Shown here in pieces: positions 1 through 12,700 of a DNA stretch of 64,000 nucleotides; within the stretch, counting starts at the first letter, position 1, and each line of letters opens with the position of its first letter. Below the pieces are notes generated by a model. The model was given only the letters and a program-made list of their open reading frames with translations, did not search any database and was not told the DNA's origin. A program made the translations under genes and the position numbers. This stretch comes from Pomphorhynchus laevis. Lineage: Eukaryota > Acanthocephala > Palaeacanthocephala > Echinorhynchida > Pomphorhynchidae. The DNA lies in NCBI GenBank assembly GCA_012934845.2, contig WNNJ02002317.1:1-64000 (forward strand). Direction: 5' to 3'.

Positions 1-780
1 TGATCAGTGTCACTGTCGATTTTGACATGTATTTTGTTGCTCTCGATCACAGAAATCGATTTAAAACATGTCAGTAATGAACAAAAAAACCTAATACTAT
101 ATTTGTTTGTGTTTTTTCGTTTTTCCACTAGACGAGAGACAAACAAGGCAATAAAATATTTTTATTATTATAAAAATCATAATTACATACACTGAAGTAA
201 ATTTTGACATTATCGTTTATTGTGTTAAGAAGAGTTACTGGTTATTGTTGTTGCATCAGAATAATTAATGCTATTTTCCTTTTAAAAGTAATAAAAACAA
301 AGATTCTAATAAAATCAATTTGAATATATATTCAATCATTTAATCAGAGAACAATTAAAACGTAAATACATTCAGATTTTTAAATCATATATTGCTTTCA
401 CTGTTTGATCTTAAATTGATTTTTTCATTTTATAATCTATTTGCTCTCTCTATATATATATTCATCAAAATGATTTTACCCTCAGAAATTTGCTTTTCAT
501 ATATCAACAATCAGCCTTTTTCATACGTCACAGTCAAAATTAAACTATTTATTTCAATAGTGCATAAAACTCAGATGCATGCGTATCTAAATTAATGTAC
601 ATAATGTAAATGTCTAGTTAATTTTTATATGAATAGGATCACTTAGCTTGTCTTCCTATTGTGTACTATATATAAATTTAAAAAATATATATTTTAATCT
701 TTAGATTTTCTATAATTCAGATTTTCCTAAGATAAGAATTTTTAAAAATATATATTTATGAATTAATCGATAGATAATAT
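1..780. other. AT-rich sequence, no gene seen
   Basis: Only short, compositionally biased reading frames are present. I see no conserved protein motif, no RNA gene and no clear repeat in this stretch. Confidence 0.5.
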
Positions 781-880
781 ATCGCTTATTAGAATAAATG
801 TAGATATGTGGATAAGCTGCTATGCCTTCAATTTTCGACCCCGATTCCTCAACTCAACAAAGCAGCGGGTCACTGCAGCC
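781..880 (-). repeat. decayed 3' end of the 42-kb RT element
   Basis: The stretch with GCTGCTATG, TTTTCGACCCC, CCTCAACTCAACAAAGCAGC resembles the 3' tail of the RT element at 42391-44098 (around 42640-42700), where an 8-bp helix CTGCTATG/CATAGCAG encloses the same pyrimidine-rich loop. It is a short, diverged fragment. Confidence 0.5.
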
Positions 881-1204
881 TAATAGAAAGAAATTAAACT
901 AATAAGCAGATTCGTGGTGATCGGATGCAAATAATTCGGCTATATTTGGAAAGCAGTCACGAAAAATGACAAGTCAATTTTTCGTGTGAGCGCCACCTAT
1001 AGAATTAAACATAACACAAAATAACTATTCATGTCGTCCCATATATAATAAAAACAAAATATTGTCTATGTTGTTTTTAAAAGTTAAAGATGCCCAGTAA
1101 AGGGCTAAACTTTCAGATAAATTCTACTTATTGCGTTTTTTTTCCTTTTCATATTTTATGTACTTAACTTGTATATATTCTGTTATGTTGATTATAACTA
1201 CTAA

Positions 1205-1255
1205 CAATAAACGACTGAAGAAGACCCTTTTGGGTTGAAACGTTTTAAATAAAGA
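1205..1255 (+). repeat. Penelope-type terminal fragment, hammerhead-like
   Basis: CTGAAGA is followed by a short hairpin (ACCC/GGGT) and GAAACGTT, the same arrangement found at the 3' ends of the PLE copies at 27-30 kb. It fits the hammerhead core except for A at the variable position 7. I could not pair a stem I, so activity is doubtful. Confidence 0.4.
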
Positions 1256-1380
1256 TTGTTTTCTCCTGCTAGTTTTCTCAAACAAATTGTATTATTGGTC
1301 TTCGATGATCGCATGCGGCAGTATCAAAACTATATTATATATACGGCTGCCTGCGGACTATTTAAAATCCCACACAGGCA

Positions 1381-1520
1381 ATAGTGACGAATAGTATGCT
1401 GATCGTTGAATGTAGTCCAGTTATTTACCGACAGCAGCTTTCAACATATTGCCGTATTCCAATGGAATCCTGGACCGTTGTTATTAAGCATCTTTGATGC
1501 AATCTTAATGATATATAGTA
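1381..1520 (+). repeat. decayed copy of the ~380-bp dispersed repeat
   Basis: It shares GTCCAGTTATTTA and a CCTGGACC block with the copy at 4555-4760, and the reverse complement of that block (GGTCCAGGAT) with the tandem units at 34-35 kb. Ends are blurred. Confidence 0.4.
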
Positions 1521-1601
1521 TTGAATATACTATATATACTATATATATTGAATTAGATGTGTACCGCGGTTCCGGATCGGAAGTCGATTCGGCTATATAT
1601 T

Positions 1602-1663
1602 TCATTTAAAGTACACGGAAGATACACTTCAAATGAAGTATATCTTCCGTGTACTTTAAATGA
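1602..1663. repeat. 29-bp-arm hairpin
   Basis: Arms 1602-1630 and 1635-1663 are complementary at 28 of 29 positions around a 4-nt loop (AAAT). It abuts the next inverted repeat. Function unknown. Confidence 0.8.
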
Positions 1664-1674
1664 TATATATAATT

Positions 1675-1843
1675 TTATTTTAACGTTTCGTCCCTTACTA
1701 GGACTTCTTCAGAACAATTGTAAGTAGTTAAAATAAAGAATTTTGTATGAATTTTTTTTATGAATTTTATAAAAATTTCTTGATTTTAACTACTTACAAT
1801 TGTTCTGAAGAAGTCCTAGTAAGGGACTAAACGTTAAAATAAA
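1675..1843. repeat. inverted pair of Penelope-type 3' ends
   Basis: Arms of about 60 bp (1675-1734 and 1783-1843) are near-perfect inverse copies. Each holds the CTGAAGAAGTCC ... GGGAC ... AAACGTTAAAATAAA block that ends the PLE copies at 27.6 and 30.1 kb, and the right arm continues into the same downstream sequence (TTGGTCTTTACCGGTTC). They are therefore PLE ends in opposite orientation. Confidence 0.7.
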
Positions 1844-1889
1844 TTATATTGTTTTTGGTCTTTACCGGTTCACAAAGTTTTACTCTAAA

Positions 1890-3580
1890 AATATATATAT
1901 AATTACCTTGATTATTAATTCACTTATAAAAATCTTCTGAATACTACAATATCGTCCTTTACAAACTAGAAAGACAAATTCAATTGGCAATTGAATTACC
2001 AATTCAATTTCTATTTGAATTGGTCATAGAATTCCATCAATTACTAATTTTCTCAGACTACCAACACTTTCTCGGTAAAACAATAAATCTTTAAAAAACA
2101 ATTAAAATATAACTTTTGATAATTAATCACATTCTTAAATTAGACTTATATACAATTTAAATCATTAAAATAATTTATACTGATTATTTTTGGATTGTAT
2201 CAAACTTGTTTATCCAACAAGTTAAGTTGTGTGACCGTGTTTTATCACATTGCATAATTCCCAGTTATGCATTGTAGCTTTCTTGTCGCTTTAGTAAAAT
2301 CTTGCTGATGGAATATCAGACGTAGTTTATGATAGTTGAAAAATTTTATCTTTGGATATAGTATTTGGAATGAATGTTGGAATGGCTTATAGTCCGAGTG
2401 ATCTGTTAGCTAATAAAGTAGTTTCATAAGTATTTTAACGGACCCTAAATTTAGTTGACATTATAATATTATCTAAAGTCCACACTAACATAAATTTCTG
2501 GAAGATAGCAAATATGTAGAAATAAATCGCATACCGCATATAGATGTAAATTCAACATATAATGTTAAATAAGTGAATGACTGCGATAATAATGGATCAC
2601 GAATTCAGTGAAAGGCAAATGTGGACAATTAATAAATTGTAAAATCGTGTGTTAATTCCGATAAGAATAAATAAATTAAGTTCGGATATTGAAAAGACAT
2701 TGAGTCAATCACGACTAGCATATTAAAAAACATTCCAAACGTAATATTTTAAACATTGAATAGAAACGTAGAAACAACAAAGACCATTATATTGACCAAT
2801 GTGTGATAATAAATCAAATATCATCAGTTCAAAAATTAAACTTCAATTAAAACGTTAATTAAATATTAAACGCTCTAAAGTTGTAATAAGATCGTAGTTA
2901 ATGTATATCACCTAAGCAAGTAAGTTTGATAATGCAGTATTTGTATGCGATACAAAAGAAATTCGTGCATACATAATGCAGTCTGTCTAATGTATTGAGT
3001 TTTCTATCGACAGGTACTTAACAGATACTGGCAATTTTATCAAAACAACATAGTGCTTCTTATCATTGAATTTTATATGTGATGGATCTTACAATTTTAG
3101 GATGTTATGTGAATTAGATTTTAATTTTGTTTTTATCATGCAAACTTGTCCAATCATGTGTTCATTGTTGTTAAGTAAAGAAGTCTATGCCGCTAGCCAA
3201 ATGTTTTTAAATAAATCTTAGACTTCAAAATCTTTGTCTATGCTTGCATATATTTCACTGATATATGTCAAAGGAAATTAACACTGTCAACGATTATGTA
3301 CTACTGCGATTAAAATTTAGATTAAAAATGTCACTGGGTATTTTTACTTTAAAATTAAGATATAAAATAGATATTTTTTAGCGTCTATTTCACTTTGTGC
3401 TTAATTATATTATGTAAATCCGCTTAAATCTATTAATTAAAATTAAGATTTTGAGTTACGAATTTGACAGCTAAGTATAGTAAAACTCGATTCTGAGACG
3501 TCACTAGAAATCAATTTGCATTAGCTTGTACAATATATAGGTCTTTAATCCATTGACCGTTGTTCGTACAATATTGAGAA
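1890..3580 (+). other. upstream region of the lamin gene
   Basis: No coding sequence or recognisable repeat is seen here. It should hold the lamin promoter and 5' UTR. A TATA-like ATATATAG lies at 3533-3540, about 40 bp before the start codon, but whether transcription starts there or at an upstream non-coding exon cannot be judged. Confidence 0.35.
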
Positions 3581-3724
3581 ATGAGAAATCGCTCTTCATC
3601 GCCGCTGGCCCAATATCAGGTTACTCGAGTTCAGGAGAAAGTGAATCTGCAAAATCTAAATGATCGACTGGCTGCATATATCGACAAAGTGAGACATCTG
3701 GAAGAAGACAATGGAAAATTACAG
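3581..3724 (+). CDS. lamin exon 1: head and coil 1A start
   Basis: 48 codons, ends in phase 0 before GTATGC. Encodes the short head and the helix initiation motif of the rod. This ATG is the first in frame and directly precedes the head. Confidence 0.92.
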
Positions 3725-6700
3725 GTATGCATTTTTATATTCTACAATGCAATTTTTCTTTCACTGGTTTGTTGTATTGTCTGTACTATAATATTATATA
3801 ATATAAAAATAGTAAATATCCAAACAATGTATTGATTATATATAAGTAAAATAGAATATATTATAATAATTATAAAATGCATATAATAGAATATATGCTT
3901 TTTAAATATATCACAAGTCATCCGAAACGACTGACGGTAGTTTACATACTGATGAGTGTGCCTGCTACCATCAGCTTGTATAGGAGTGATAAATAAGTCT
4001 GCTTTGTAATAATCAAGCTCCTGCTTTTAACCACATATACGATTATAAAACTTTAGCTTTTTGGCTCCCGGAGGACAGTGTTGCTCATCCTACTACCAAA
4101 TTATAAAAATGTATCCTTTCATGGATCCAGTGAGAAAACAAGCAAATTATCCGGATAGCATGTGGTTAGATTAAAGAGGCTATAGCCATTCTACCACGTA
4201 AGCAAATTCTCGGAAATGCCTATTTAATATATCACAAGGCAGCCGAAACGACTGATGGTAGTTCACCCTACTGATGAGTGCTGCCGGCTATCATCAGCTC
4301 GTCTAGGAGTGATAAGTAAGTCTGCTAGTAATCGAACCCCGCTTTTTGTCAACATTTACGATTTTATCACTGAGGAATAATTAACTGTACGTTCTCCGAA
4401 ATATTGATTTTTCAAATAAACGCCAATTTGCGCAGTTTTGTGTTATTAGTTCTCAAAATTATATAATTAATATATATAATTATATATACGCAACAAGCCA
4501 GTAAAAACGCTTTATGCACCTGAGTTTAGTATAACATCGTGAGGAATTGCTGGTGTCTTTCTAGTTATCACAAAAGCAGTCGAAACGTACCCTAACCACT
4601 TCATCCGACTGACGATGACTGCTGGGTGGCTAGAAATGTCTCGGAGTGATACATTAGACTGATGGAGCTGATGATCGAAGTCCAGTTATTTAGCAGCAAA
4701 TATGAATTAAAAATCAATTGTAGCCAGCTTTGGCTCCTGGACCACAGTTTCAAGCGATTTTTCGCAATAACAATTTACATATAAAGTGGAAAAAGCCACT
4801 CTTTCTCAAACGTCTCGCCCTAAAAGAGCTTCTTCAATCTAAAAACTAAAGACACATTTAAAGTTTAGCTTAACAAACTGAGAAGCGTCACAATAGTGAA
4901 GTTTTATATTGGGCATATGAGTGATTATATGTGATGCCATTGCCCCATTTGTAAATATGGTATTTATTTAATCTGTGGTGACAATCGCACATAAGTTGTC
5001 CAACCCGTTTTTGCTCTGTTCGTCGTCGTAGAGCAGTGTCGTTGGTGCCAGTCTTGATTATTGTGTATCGAAATTGATTAGCCTCGGTTTTATGCACGCT
5101 GGCACAGTGTTCAACAATAGCATATCTTTCTACACATTTAAATTTTATGTTATTTCGGCGGTTATTGAGTTGCGGTTTAAGTTTTGATTCGTCTCTCCCA
5201 CGTATTGTGCGCCACATTTACTGCATGTATTTGCGTATGTGTTGCCTTGTAATAATAAGGAATTTCTTAAAAAATATCTTAACAACCACTAAATAACTAA
5301 AAAAGAGACAAGAAAAATAACTTTTCAAGACATGACAAAACCAAATCATGGCATTCAGTCTTCATAATATTGTCACAGCCTTGGGTCCAGTAGGATATGA
5401 GCCCTCCAGCCAATCCTACGCGTTGCTCTTCGACTGAACCATCCGGGGTCTTTCACCCCCGAAGAGTCCAAGATTGCAATATGTGAAGCTTGAGAACCGG
5501 GGTATTTGCTCTGGGAACGTCCTCTGGAAAAGAAGACTAATCCCGAGATAGCCCAAGTACCCCAGAGGCGCACTTGGGTTTCCCTATTTAGCGACAGATG
5601 CTGAACCCGTTTTAGGGCCCACCTAGCCTTCTTCAGGATAAGTTTAAGTCTATCCAGGTCAGCTTTCGATGATTAGTTCACCATAACAGTGCACCCCAGG
5701 TATTTTACTGGAACAGATAGATCCTGACTTCTGAAGTCACCCCAGGGCGGGATTGTTTGGGGAGATTGAGTAGCTTCGTAATTATGTAGGGATAGTGACT
5801 CCTCCAAAACTTTGCCAAGGCCTATGCTACCGATCACACCCAAGGCTCTATCCTTCTAGCAGACAAACTTCTTGAATATCCTTCAAATGGAGGACTGAGA
5901 AGGGTTAAGGCGAGCAATGATCGCCTTATCCATACTCAGCTGGAATCTATATCTAGAGCTCCAGTATTCATTCGAGATGCTCTGTCTGGCGGAAACAGAG
6001 ACATTAGGAATGTGTAGCATTTTTGCTAGGACCTTGAGTTTTGTTAGTTCGAAGACCAGTGCCCCAAATGTGGTACGTATTACAATGGGGGTATGTGAAG
6101 TCGTCAGCGTTTTTAATTGTAAAGGAAAGGTTGTACCCCAAAAAAAGGTTACATTTACTTTTAGCCAGGGATTCCGCCTGGTCAATTGCGGTAGAACATA
6201 ATGCTACTGGTATAAACTGGCCTTTCTTGCCCAAGATGGGGCGAATATTGTGAATTCTGTACTCAGATGTGAGGGCCATTAAATCATCATCCGTTGCGAA
6301 GGGCGGAAAGTTATTAATTTTCAGAATAGCCTGAATAGGCTTGTAGATAGTCGATCGAAATTCTTCTAGATGCATGTCAAAAAATTCTAGGTACGCTGCT
6401 GCCAGATCTGAAGGGCTGAAGGAAATCCGAATTTCGGAGTCCAAGTATTTTACTGTATTGTATATAATTCTCTTCTTATAAGCGCTTGTAAACTCTCTCT
6501 GATTATTATCAGGTTGACCGATTTAGGAGAGAAGGAAGTTCTCCCTCCGTGCTTGAGATCAAAAAATTATAAGAAGTAGCACTAACCTTGCTTTATTTTG
6601 TTGGAAAATTTGTTTCACTGGAGCTCTTTGATCTTCCGACCATGTTCGTTGTTTCGAGAAGTTTTGGGGAGCGTTGCCTTGTGATGTACATGCTGATGTA

Positions 6701-9700
6701 TCTCGAAGCATATACGTTAGCCTTATTTTTGCGATCGTCCTGTGATTCGCTGCCATGACATTGCTACAACATTTGTCGCGCACTTTATTTCTGGGATACT
6801 TTCGTCCCTTTATTATATATATAATAAAATTAGGATGATCTGGAAAGCACATGGTTAGTTTAAAGAGGCTAGGTCCATGCTACCACGCTGGCAAATTCTC
6901 GGATCCTTTTTAATATATCACAAGGCAACTGAAACTACTGATGATAGTTCTTCCTACTGATGAGTGATGCCGGCTTCCATCAGCTCGTCTAGGAGTGATA
7001 AGGAAGTCTGCTTTTCAAATTATGTCTCCTCATTATTCTTCTGCTACCCATATTCTTAGCGGTACCCTCGATATTGTTGCCCTACCTACGCGTCTTGCCT
7101 TGTCTTCATTGTGCATATCTGATCCTGCTCTATCCGACCACTTCCTTGTTACATGTTCTCTCCCTTTGTTAAAAATCAATGTTCCTGCGAAAATTATCTC
7201 GTGTCGTTCTTGGAAATTCCTCGACTTTTCCCTTCTTCGCTCTCATATTAACCGCTCTCCGTTAATGTATCCTTCTTCTATCTACCAATCCCCTAATTAC
7301 TTATGTACCCTCTTTGACAATGTATTTTGCTCTATCCTCGATGAAATTCTTCCTTTTAAAACTTTTGTTCAATCACGGCAAAATCTTGCAACATGGTTCG
7401 AATCTGAGTGTGTGACTTCAAAACGCCTCCTGCGTCGTTCTTTCAGAACTTATCATCGTTATCTCAGACTATCTTCAGAACTCGATTCATCCTTTTATCG
7501 TAACCAATTCTTTGCTCTTCGTCGTTCGCATAGGCAACTTCTGCGTTCTAAGGCACATAGTTTTTGGCGAAGCAAACTGGCTTCCGCTAATGACTCTCGA
7601 ACTAAATGGAAAACTCTTAATTCTCTACTTTCTCGTTCCTCTGTCACCTCCACTCTTGATCCTTCTCAATTCTCCGATTACCTAATTTCAAAAACTGTTT
7701 CTCTAATCAATTCGATCATCGTCCTTCCACAAATTTATTGTATCTCGTCTGTTCGTATCCCTGAGCTCTTTTATCTACTTGCGGTATCTGAAGATGAGGT
7801 ATCTTGCCTTCTTATTTCGTTAACTTGTAAGTCCTCTCCTGCCGATCCCATCCCTACTCGAATTCTCAAATTGTTGTCAACAGACTTCACACCTTTCCTT
7901 ACCAGCCTCTTCAACTCGTCAATAGTGAATGGAATATTTCCTGTCCTTTGGAAAACGTCCATTGTTCGTCGCCTACTTAAAAAGCTCTCTCTTGACACCT
8001 CTCTTCCTTCATCTTATTGCCCAATATCAATTCTACCAATCTTATCCTAAATTCTTGAACACCTTGTCTTAGATCAGATAAACAAGTATCTCTCTTCATC
8101 GCAGCTCTACCCTTCTTTTCAATCTGCTTTCCGCTCCAATCATTCCACCGAACTAGCATGTCATAAAGTATTTTCTGATCTGCTCTCCGCTCGTGACAAA
8201 GGACTGTGTAGTGTGGTAATATTGCTCGATCTTTCATCTGCATTCGACATTGTCGATCACGAAATCCCTCGTTTTCGTCTTCGCTATCACTATGGTTTCT
8301 CTTCGTCCACCTTTGCTTGATTCTCTTCGTATCTCTTCGATCGATCATTTTCCGTCCATTCTAATTCAATGTGTTCTCCTCTATCTTCTCTCTCCTGTGG
8401 TGTACCTCAAGGTACTGTACTTGTCCCTATTTTATTTACGCTTCTTCTTGGAGATTTATCTTGTATAACTAGTAAATTCTGCTTCAGGGTAATGCAGTAC
8501 GCTGATGATATACTTCTTTATTCTCATTCGTCTCCTCATTCCCTAAGCCAACTTTTCGTATCCGCATCTAATTGTCTTTGCGCTCTATCAGAACATCTAA
8601 TTTCTTTGCGCATGTCCCTAAATCCTACCAAATCTAAAGTGTTATGGATTTTTCCCTCCACTGTTTCTGTTATTCCTCCATCTCTGTATCTTCAGACCAC
8701 AATTATTCCTGCTGTAGATAAACTAGTATTTCTAGGTATTCACTTCGACAATAACCTGCATCTCGATCCCTTCATTCGTGATAAAACTAGGTCTTCAAAT
8801 ATTCTTCTCCGTGATATTCGTCTCGTCAGAAATTCTCTAGATTTTAGTTCTTGTAAATCTCTTATCTCCTCCCTTCTTTTCCCACGTATTGATTACTGTC
8901 TTAGCCTTCTCGTTTTCTCTTAAAAGTCATCCCTCAAACCTCTTCAACGCCTCATTAACACTGCGGTGCGCATCCTTTTTCGACTTCGTAAATTCGATCA
9001 TATATCTTCCTATTTATCAAAACTTGGATGGCTAAGTATTGAACATCGCGTTCGTTTTCGTCTGCTTTGCCTGACTTATCGCCTTCTCTATTGTAATTCT
9101 CCTTCTTATCTTTATCTGCCAACTCTAAGTGAATCTCGATATCTTTCTACTCACCTACGTTCCTGTGATTCTCTTCTGCTACACGTACCTATTCACTCAA
9201 CCAACTTCGGCCGTCGATCCCTACATATCGCTGATCCTCTCCTTCGGAATTCCTTACCTAATCATCTGCGATCATCATCCTCCGATTTTTTCAAAAAGCA
9301 GCTAAAATCGTTGCTACTATACGATTAACGTTTTTTTTATTTTTTTATCTGTTTCGCTGTTGTGGGCTTGTAAGCACACAGCCTGTGTGCATTTGCCACA
9401 TTAAAAAAACTTTCAACTTTCTGCTCCGCATGTAATCGAACTCCGGTTTTTGGCAACAACTACAATAATGAAAATGAAGCTTATTAGCTCCCGGAGCACA
9501 GTTTAATCCAGTCAGATATAAAATTAAATAGTATTATACTGGGTTTTGAAATTGATTTTAAATATGTTATGATAAGTTGATCATTTATTTAGAATATTAT
9601 ATCAACGTATACAGAAAAGCACGACAAACAATTTAAACAGATAAAATCAATATACGACGAAGAGCTTAAAGAGTCCAGACGAACACTAGACGAATTAGCC

Positions 9701-12700
9701 AAAGAACGTGCAAAATTAGATATCGACGCTCGAAAATACAAAGCAGATTATGATGATACATCATTAAGGTATATGTGTTTATGATATATAATTATATTGA
9801 AAGTGATTATTAGGCCGATCGTTTTAATATAATTGCTTAGTTGAATTCAATTGCTGTGATTACTTAATTAATGCAAAGTGTTATAGCCGCATAATTAATG
9901 TTAATATCATCAAGTAGAATGGATCAATAGTTAATTGATATTGATCCTTTTTAAATATAGAGAGAGCAGAATCAATAAAACACCAATTGTTTTTTATTGG
10001 TTTCGATAGCTGTTGCTAGTGCATAATCAGATAGCTGTTGATTGTCAGATAGCTGCTGATAATTTGATAGAAATTATAATCAGATAACTGAATTCATAAT
10101 CAAATAGCTGCTGATAATTTCGATAGCTGTTTCTATTATGCATCATCAGATACATAATATAATTTGTCATTCATGAAACAGTTTATCATATAACTCGTTT
10201 ATCGTACTTTTTTGTATACGCTGATTTAATATTCTAGCAGCCAGCGAAATATAAAAATAAATTAGTGTTTTGTAGATCCTGCTCGAAAATTAAAAATTTA
10301 TAATCTAATTATGCATTCATGTTGATAAGTTACGAACCTGCAAATTTATAAATTAATACAACATGTTATCATAATATAAATCAATTGTTCCCAATCATAT
10401 TTTGCATGCTAGTCGAATAAACCCTATAAGTTAATATATCCGGAAGCATTGTTCAAGATATGTTCTCTAATACCGCTCTAAGATGTCTTGGAGAACATAT
10501 TCTAAGTTTAGAATGTCCGGCGGAACCATATACATGGTTCATGACATGTTCTCTAAGCCCTCTATATTTAATGTATTAGTGGCATTAACAGAAACAACTA
10601 TACATTGCTTTTCATGCTTTTACAGATTCCGCTTTGATCAAATAGTAGGGCATCGCTTATACAAATTTATAATTTAAATCAAAAAAAGATTTGAAAGAGC
10701 TTTTGCTATTGCTTTTACAAGTGTGGAACATTTGTGCTACAATTGACAAACAACAGCGAAAGCGCTTTAAAAATCTCTAGTTTTCTGGCTTTATATTTCA
10801 TTTTGAATATATATAAAATCTTTGATCTACCGCAAAGGACGGAATACAAACACAATGCAATATATAAAAGTATTTTGCCACAACTATATATAGGCATAGT
10901 ATCAATTAACATACTGCCTTTCGCTAACTGACTTGATAACTGTAAAATGTAACAACAAATACTATACGGTGTTAATATATATTGATAGAGACGAACTAAC
11001 CCTGATAATCCGCAGGTAAATTGCTATTTTAGCTCTTATCAATTTGTAATCGAAATATAAACGGTAATTTATTACACTTGAATGCATATTGTTTGATTAT
11101 AACACGGTATCTTCCTAGATACCACCTATTTATCTTCTTCATCTTTATTGCAAATTAATTTATTTACAGAATTTAATTTTTTTAAATAGAGTCTAAGTCC
11201 TACTTCAAAGACACATGTTTGACAACTTTTACTCCACGTGTATTTGATTGTTCTAATAATATGACTTTAGTTTGGTGTACTTAGCATATCCATATATACA
11301 ATAAACGTTGATCGAATTGGAATAGATCAATAAAATTAAATGTTAAAATATTTGCATAAACATGTATATTAACCTTAGAATATACCTAGAATATAGGATG
11401 CTTGCTATAGTCAGCATCAATATTGCACTAATTTTTATGTTAAAGCAGGCTGAAACCGAGCTCCATAATGTTTTTATATCTTCGAAAAAATCAATTTTAT
11501 TATTTCTCGAATACATTTTATTTTTTCGATTTTTTAATGCAAAACTTGTGCTTCTAGACTTAACAAGAAAGAACTTGAATTTGTACAATTTGAGAAGTAC
11601 ACTAAGAGGCTTGAAGACGAAAACTCTGAACTCAAATCAAAATGCGATAAGTTGATGAACGATGCCGGGCGAAGAACTGCCGAACTAAACGAATTTAGAC
11701 TTAGAGCTGCCGAACTTGAAAGACAATTATCAGACGCACGTAGGCAACTTGAAGACGAAACCCTTCTTCGCGTCGATGCCGAAAATCAGAATGTGTCTCT
11801 CAAAGAAGAACTGCAGTTTAAAAACCAAGTGCATAACGAGGTATATTATTTTGTTTAACATTTCACATTTACACTTCTATAATGGGAGTATATTGTTTTA
11901 TTTATCTCATATTTTTTACATTTTATCGTATTATCGTCCATTCACAACTAGTGATCTAATTGAATTTTTTTTCAGTATTGTTTAAATTCAAACATTAGTG
12001 AATGACCAGCTCAGATTACCATTTTGAAGCACAATTATTATATTCTACAGTTTGTAAAAACGTGTTTATCACTTTTGTATTAGTAATGTATCACCTAAAA
12101 ATACTTTACCTGAAAATGCGAATTGGTCAAATTACAAGATTCCAGTTGGTTATTCAATTTACATATGAGTTTGTCTCATATCCTCGCGATTTAAAATAAT
12201 TTTATTCGAACAAAATGTCAATTTGATTATTTTTCATTATTGCTGATTTATCACAGGAAGTTGAGCAAATTAGATCGGAAAAACGAGTGGAAATCCACGA
12301 GGTTGATCGTATTAAAGAAGAATATGATAACAAGTTAATTATTGAGCTTAACCGTATAAGAAATGATACAGACGCGAAGATACGAGAAATGAGAGACGAA
12401 GTGGAAATGTGCTACGAACGAAAAGTAAGTTTTATGTGTGCGTGACATTTCATTTATATTCATGGGGCGACGGAATAGTCGCGAATAATCAATTTATAGA
12501 CAGAATAATATAGCAACGTTTTCCTTGCAAATAAAAAGTTGCTAAAGTTCTTAAGTTCAATGTTAAAGTTTTTTTCTTCTAACGCTTTAAGTTTTTAACT
12601 TTGACGCTAATCAAAATAGGTTTAATAAGGTTTTAATAAGGTTTAATAAGGTTTTACAAATAAAAAATAAACTTATTTTTCTGTCTATGATGTGAATTAA

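Noticed and set aside
3581-3835. 84-aa protein starting at the lamin ATG
   Set aside because: Only the first 48 codons are conserved lamin sequence; the rest is intron 1 read through past GTATGC.
9990-10150. Functional satellite in lamin intron 2
   Set aside because: Units are short, few and badly decayed; likely simple slippage.
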